From Actinomadura spongiicola (lineage in GTDB: Bacteria; Actinomycetota; Actinomycetes; Streptosporangiales; Streptosporangiaceae): a stretch of 64,000 nt of DNA. The stretch covers positions 717,331 to 781,330 of the forward strand of contig NZ_QVNQ01000004.1 in assembly GCF_003432485.1 (NCBI RefSeq), in the 5' to 3' direction. The position numbers and the translations under genes were made by a program. Of this stretch, positions 62,129 to 64,000 are shown in pieces (the first letter of the stretch is position 1; every line of letters begins with the position of its first letter). A model generated the notes under the pieces. The model worked only from the letters and a program-made list of their open reading frames with translations. It had not been told where the DNA came from and ran no database searches.

Positions 62129-62862
62129 TGTGCCGCCACCTGGGCTACCTGGGGCCCGAACGGACGCTGCACTCGCTCGTGTTCGACGGCGAGCACTCCC
62201 TGGAGACCCAGGCGTACGCGCCTCGGATGACGCAGGGGAACCTTCTCAACGCCGACGGGTACGGCGTCGGCTGGTACCAGGACCATGCGGCGGTCCGGTT
62301 CAGGCGCGCGCAACCCCTCTGGACCGATCAGTCGTTCCGGGAGATCGCCGGGGCCGTCCGGGCGTCCTGTGCCGTCGCGGCGATCCGGTCCGCCACGGTC
62401 GGGTTCCCCGTGGACGAGTCGTCCGCGCAGCCGTTCCGCGCCGGGACGTGGCTGTTCAGCCACAACGGGAAGGTCGAGGACTACGACGGCGTCGAGTCCA
62501 AGCTCCGCGACCTGGCCGGAGACGTGAGCGGCGTCCCGGACGCCCGCGCCCCGGTCGACTCCGCGCCGCTGTTCGCGCTCGCCGTCCGGTACTGGCGGGA
62601 GGGACTGCCGCTCGGCGACGGGCTCGTCGCCGTCGTCGCCGCCGTCACCGCCCTGACCTCCGGCCGGTACAACCTTCTCGCCTCCGACGGGACGACCCTG
62701 GCCGCGACGACCTGGGGCGACTCGCTGTTCGTCCGGGAGGGCGTCGACGAGATCCGGATCGTGTCCGAGCCGCTCGACGACGACCCCGGCTGGACCCGCG
62801 TCCCGGACCGCTCTCTCGTCACCGCCGGGCTCGCGTCCGGTGTCCGCGTCGACCCGCTGTGA
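62128..62862 (+). CDS. egtC: Gamma-glutamyl-hercynylcysteine sulfoxide hydrolase
   Basis: This 244-residue class II glutamine-amidotransferase-like hydrolase has its catalytic Cys at position 2 (MCRHLGYLGPERTL). It also has NADGYGVGWYQD, AIRSATVGFPVDESSAQPF and LFSHNGKVEDYDG. It removes the gamma-glutamyl group from the EgtB product. It overlaps egtB as TGATG. Confidence 0.95.
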   Translation: MCRHLGYLGPERTLHSLVFDGEHSLETQAYAPRMTQGNLLNADGYGVGWYQDHAAVRFRRAQPLWTDQSFREIAGAVRASCAVAAIRSATVGFPVDESSAQPFRAGTWLFSHNGKVEDYDGVESKLRDLAGDVSGVPDARAPVDSAPLFALAVRYWREGLPLGDGLVAVVAAVTALTSGRYNLLASDGTTLAATTWGDSLFVREGVDEIRIVSEPLDDDPGWTRVPDRSLVTAGLASGVRVDPL

Positions 62863-62915
62863 CCCGTTTCCGTGACCGTGTTTCCGTGACCTCGAACCCC
62901 GTGAAGGAGGAACCC

Positions 62916-63872
62916 GTGGACCGGTTCCTGACCGCCGACGACCTCGCCAAGACGCTCCGCAGCGACGTCCGGGAGGGCCTCACCGGCACGCCGAAGACCC
63001 TGCCCCCCAAGTGGTTCTACGACGAGCGCGGCAGCGCGCTGTTCGAGGAGATCACGAGGCTGGAGGAGTACTACCCGACGCGCCGCGAACGGGAGATCCT
63101 CGTGGCGCGCGCCCCCGACATCGCCGCCGCGACCGGCGCGCGGACGCTGCTGGAACTCGGCGCCGGGTCGGGGGAGAAGACCCGGCTGCTCCTCGACGCC
63201 CTCTCCGGCACGCTCCGCTCGTACGTGCCGGTGGACGTCAGCGGCGACTTCCTGGAGGACGCCGCCGCCGGGATCGCGGCCGACCATCCGGGCCTCACCG
63301 TCCGGACCGTCGTCGCCGACTACGAGCAGCACCTGCATCTGCTGCCCGGCGGCGAGCGGCGCCTCGTCGCCTTCCTCGGCGGGACGATCGGCAACATGCC
63401 GCCCGCCGCCCGGATCGGGTTCCTCGGCGGCCTGCGCGCCACCCTGGCGGACGGCGACTTCCTGCTGCTCGGCGCCGACCTCGTCAAGGACGCGGAACGG
63501 CTCGTCCGCGCCTACGACGACGCCGCCGGGGTCACCGCCGAGTTCAACCGCAACGTCCTGCGCGTCATCAACCGGGAACTGGACGCCGACTTCGACCCGG
63601 ACGCTTTCGAGCACGTCGCGGTCTGGGACGACGCGGCGGAGTGGATCGAGATGCGGCTGCGGTCGGTCCGCGACCAGAACGTCCGCGTCGGCGGCCTCGA
63701 CCTCGACGTGTCGTTCGCGGCGGGGGAGGAGATGCGCACCGAGATCTCCGCCAAGTTCCGCCGGGAACGCCTCGAAGCGGAGCTGGGCGCCGCGGGAATG
63801 GAGCTCGCCGAGTTCTGGACGGACGCGTCCGGCGACTTCTCCCTGACCCTCGCCCGTCCCGCGCTCGGCTAG
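62916..63872 (+). CDS. egtD: L-histidine N-alpha-methyltransferase
   Basis: This 318-residue SAM-dependent enzyme makes hercynine from histidine. It has PKWFYDERGSALFEEITRLE, YYPTRREREIL, motif I LLELGAGSGEKTRLLLDAL, YVPVDVSGDFLEDAA and FLGGTIGNMPPAARIGFL. GTG 62916 has a perfect AAGGAGG 5 nt upstream. It is the last egt gene seen; egtE does not follow. Confidence 0.95.
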   Translation: MDRFLTADDLAKTLRSDVREGLTGTPKTLPPKWFYDERGSALFEEITRLEEYYPTRREREILVARAPDIAAATGARTLLELGAGSGEKTRLLLDALSGTLRSYVPVDVSGDFLEDAAAGIAADHPGLTVRTVVADYEQHLHLLPGGERRLVAFLGGTIGNMPPAARIGFLGGLRATLADGDFLLLGADLVKDAERLVRAYDDAAGVTAEFNRNVLRVINRELDADFDPDAFEHVAVWDDAAEWIEMRLRSVRDQNVRVGGLDLDVSFAAGEEMRTEISAKFRRERLEAELGAAGMELAEFWTDASGDFSLTLARPALG

Positions 63873-63930
63873 TTGTACTGCCCATGGACGTTGGTGACGG
63901 CGACACGGGGTGGATGATCTTGAAATAGGG

Positions 63931-63988
63931 AGGACCTCCTGGCGTGGTGTGGAGCTACCACACAGCCACTCCACGCCCCGGAGGTCCT
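63931..63988. promoter_or_regulatory. Long hairpin hiding the transposase ribosome site
   Basis: AGGACCTCC-t-GGCGTGG (63931-63947) pairs with CCACGCC-cc-GGAGGTCCT (63971-63988), with TGTGG/CCACA stacked inside. The right arm contains the GGAGG ribosome site for the frame starting at 63990. Such hairpins limit transposase translation from read-through transcripts. Confidence 0.65.
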
Positions 63989-63989
63989 T

Positions 63990-64000
63990 GTGCCCCACCG
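63990..64000 (+). CDS. Start of a probable IS481-type transposase gene, cut by the window edge
   Basis: A GTG with GGAGG 5 nt upstream begins the reading MPHR before the sequence ends. From memory, actinobacterial IS481 transposases begin this way (M-P/S-H-R-N-A), and the hairpin upstream is typical for insertion elements. Only four residues are visible, so the call is tentative. Confidence 0.4.

Overview
The window is G+C-rich, densely coded DNA from a filamentous actinobacterium, most likely Actinomadura or another member of the Thermomonosporaceae. Supporting features are GTG starts and ATGA/GTGA overlaps, a WhiB1-type regulator, a DasR-like GntR regulator, a nickel superoxide dismutase, an ergothioneine operon, a cvnABCD conservon, a Kgd-type 2-oxoglutarate decarboxylase and a DUF397 protein. 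The genus is inferred from gene content and has not been checked by alignment. No rRNA, tRNA, CRISPR array or prophage was seen.

Layout. 1-4.4 kb: a Uma2 nuclease-like gene cut by the left edge, a dasR-like regulator, bioF and a PdtaS-type sensor kinase. 4.4-6.5 kb: whiB1 with a perfect CRP-like site, a diacylglycerol-kinase-like gene (the same neighbourhood as pdtaS-whiB1 in Mycobacterium tuberculosis) and a membrane protein. 6.5-8.2 kb: rsbW-sigF, then a 430-bp spacer with a giant hairpin repeat and a G-rich tandem array. 8.1-11.2 kb: a GNAT acetyltransferase, a zinc-ribbon protein, divergent sodN/sodX and a malic enzyme. 11.5-15.2 kb: a polar amino acid ABC transporter and an MDR oxidoreductase. 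15.2-21 kb: a PadR/DUF4097 pair and kgd. 21-26 kb: AIM24, a glutathionyl-hydroquinone-reductase-like GST, a DapB-fold oxidoreductase divergent from an SDR, and a CbiX-like protein.

26.3-30.4 kb is a complete conservon (sensor kinase, roadblock, DUF742, small GTPase). 30.4-37.4 kb holds a cupin, a second Uma2 gene, a DUF1707 protein, a membrane-anchored beta-propeller, a tiny Cys-rich metallothionein-like peptide, and an alcohol dehydrogenase with a 3Fe-4S ferredoxin. 37.5-42.8 kb has an O-methyltransferase-like gene, a glycosyltransferase/methyltransferase/terpenoid-barrel operon, and an HTH-ClpN fusion whose leaderless promoter is embedded in twin palindromes. 42.8-53.5 kb is a purine catabolic cluster. 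PucR is transcribed divergently from nine genes that together take xanthine to urate, allantoin and ureidoglycolate. 53.5-59.3 kb holds a DUF397 protein, a streptogrisin-like protease, a TetR/DHA2 exporter pair, and a sigma-like protein fused to a membrane anchor. 59.5-63.9 kb is egtABCD for ergothioneine. The right edge cuts what looks like an IS481-type transposase.

Non-coding structure is unusually rich. Two intergenic repeat families (two copies each, about 140 bp and 132 bp) share a 23-24 nt core. Several genes have a TANNNT -10 box 6-7 nt before the start codon, which implies leaderless transcripts. Several divergent regions carry clear palindromic operators.
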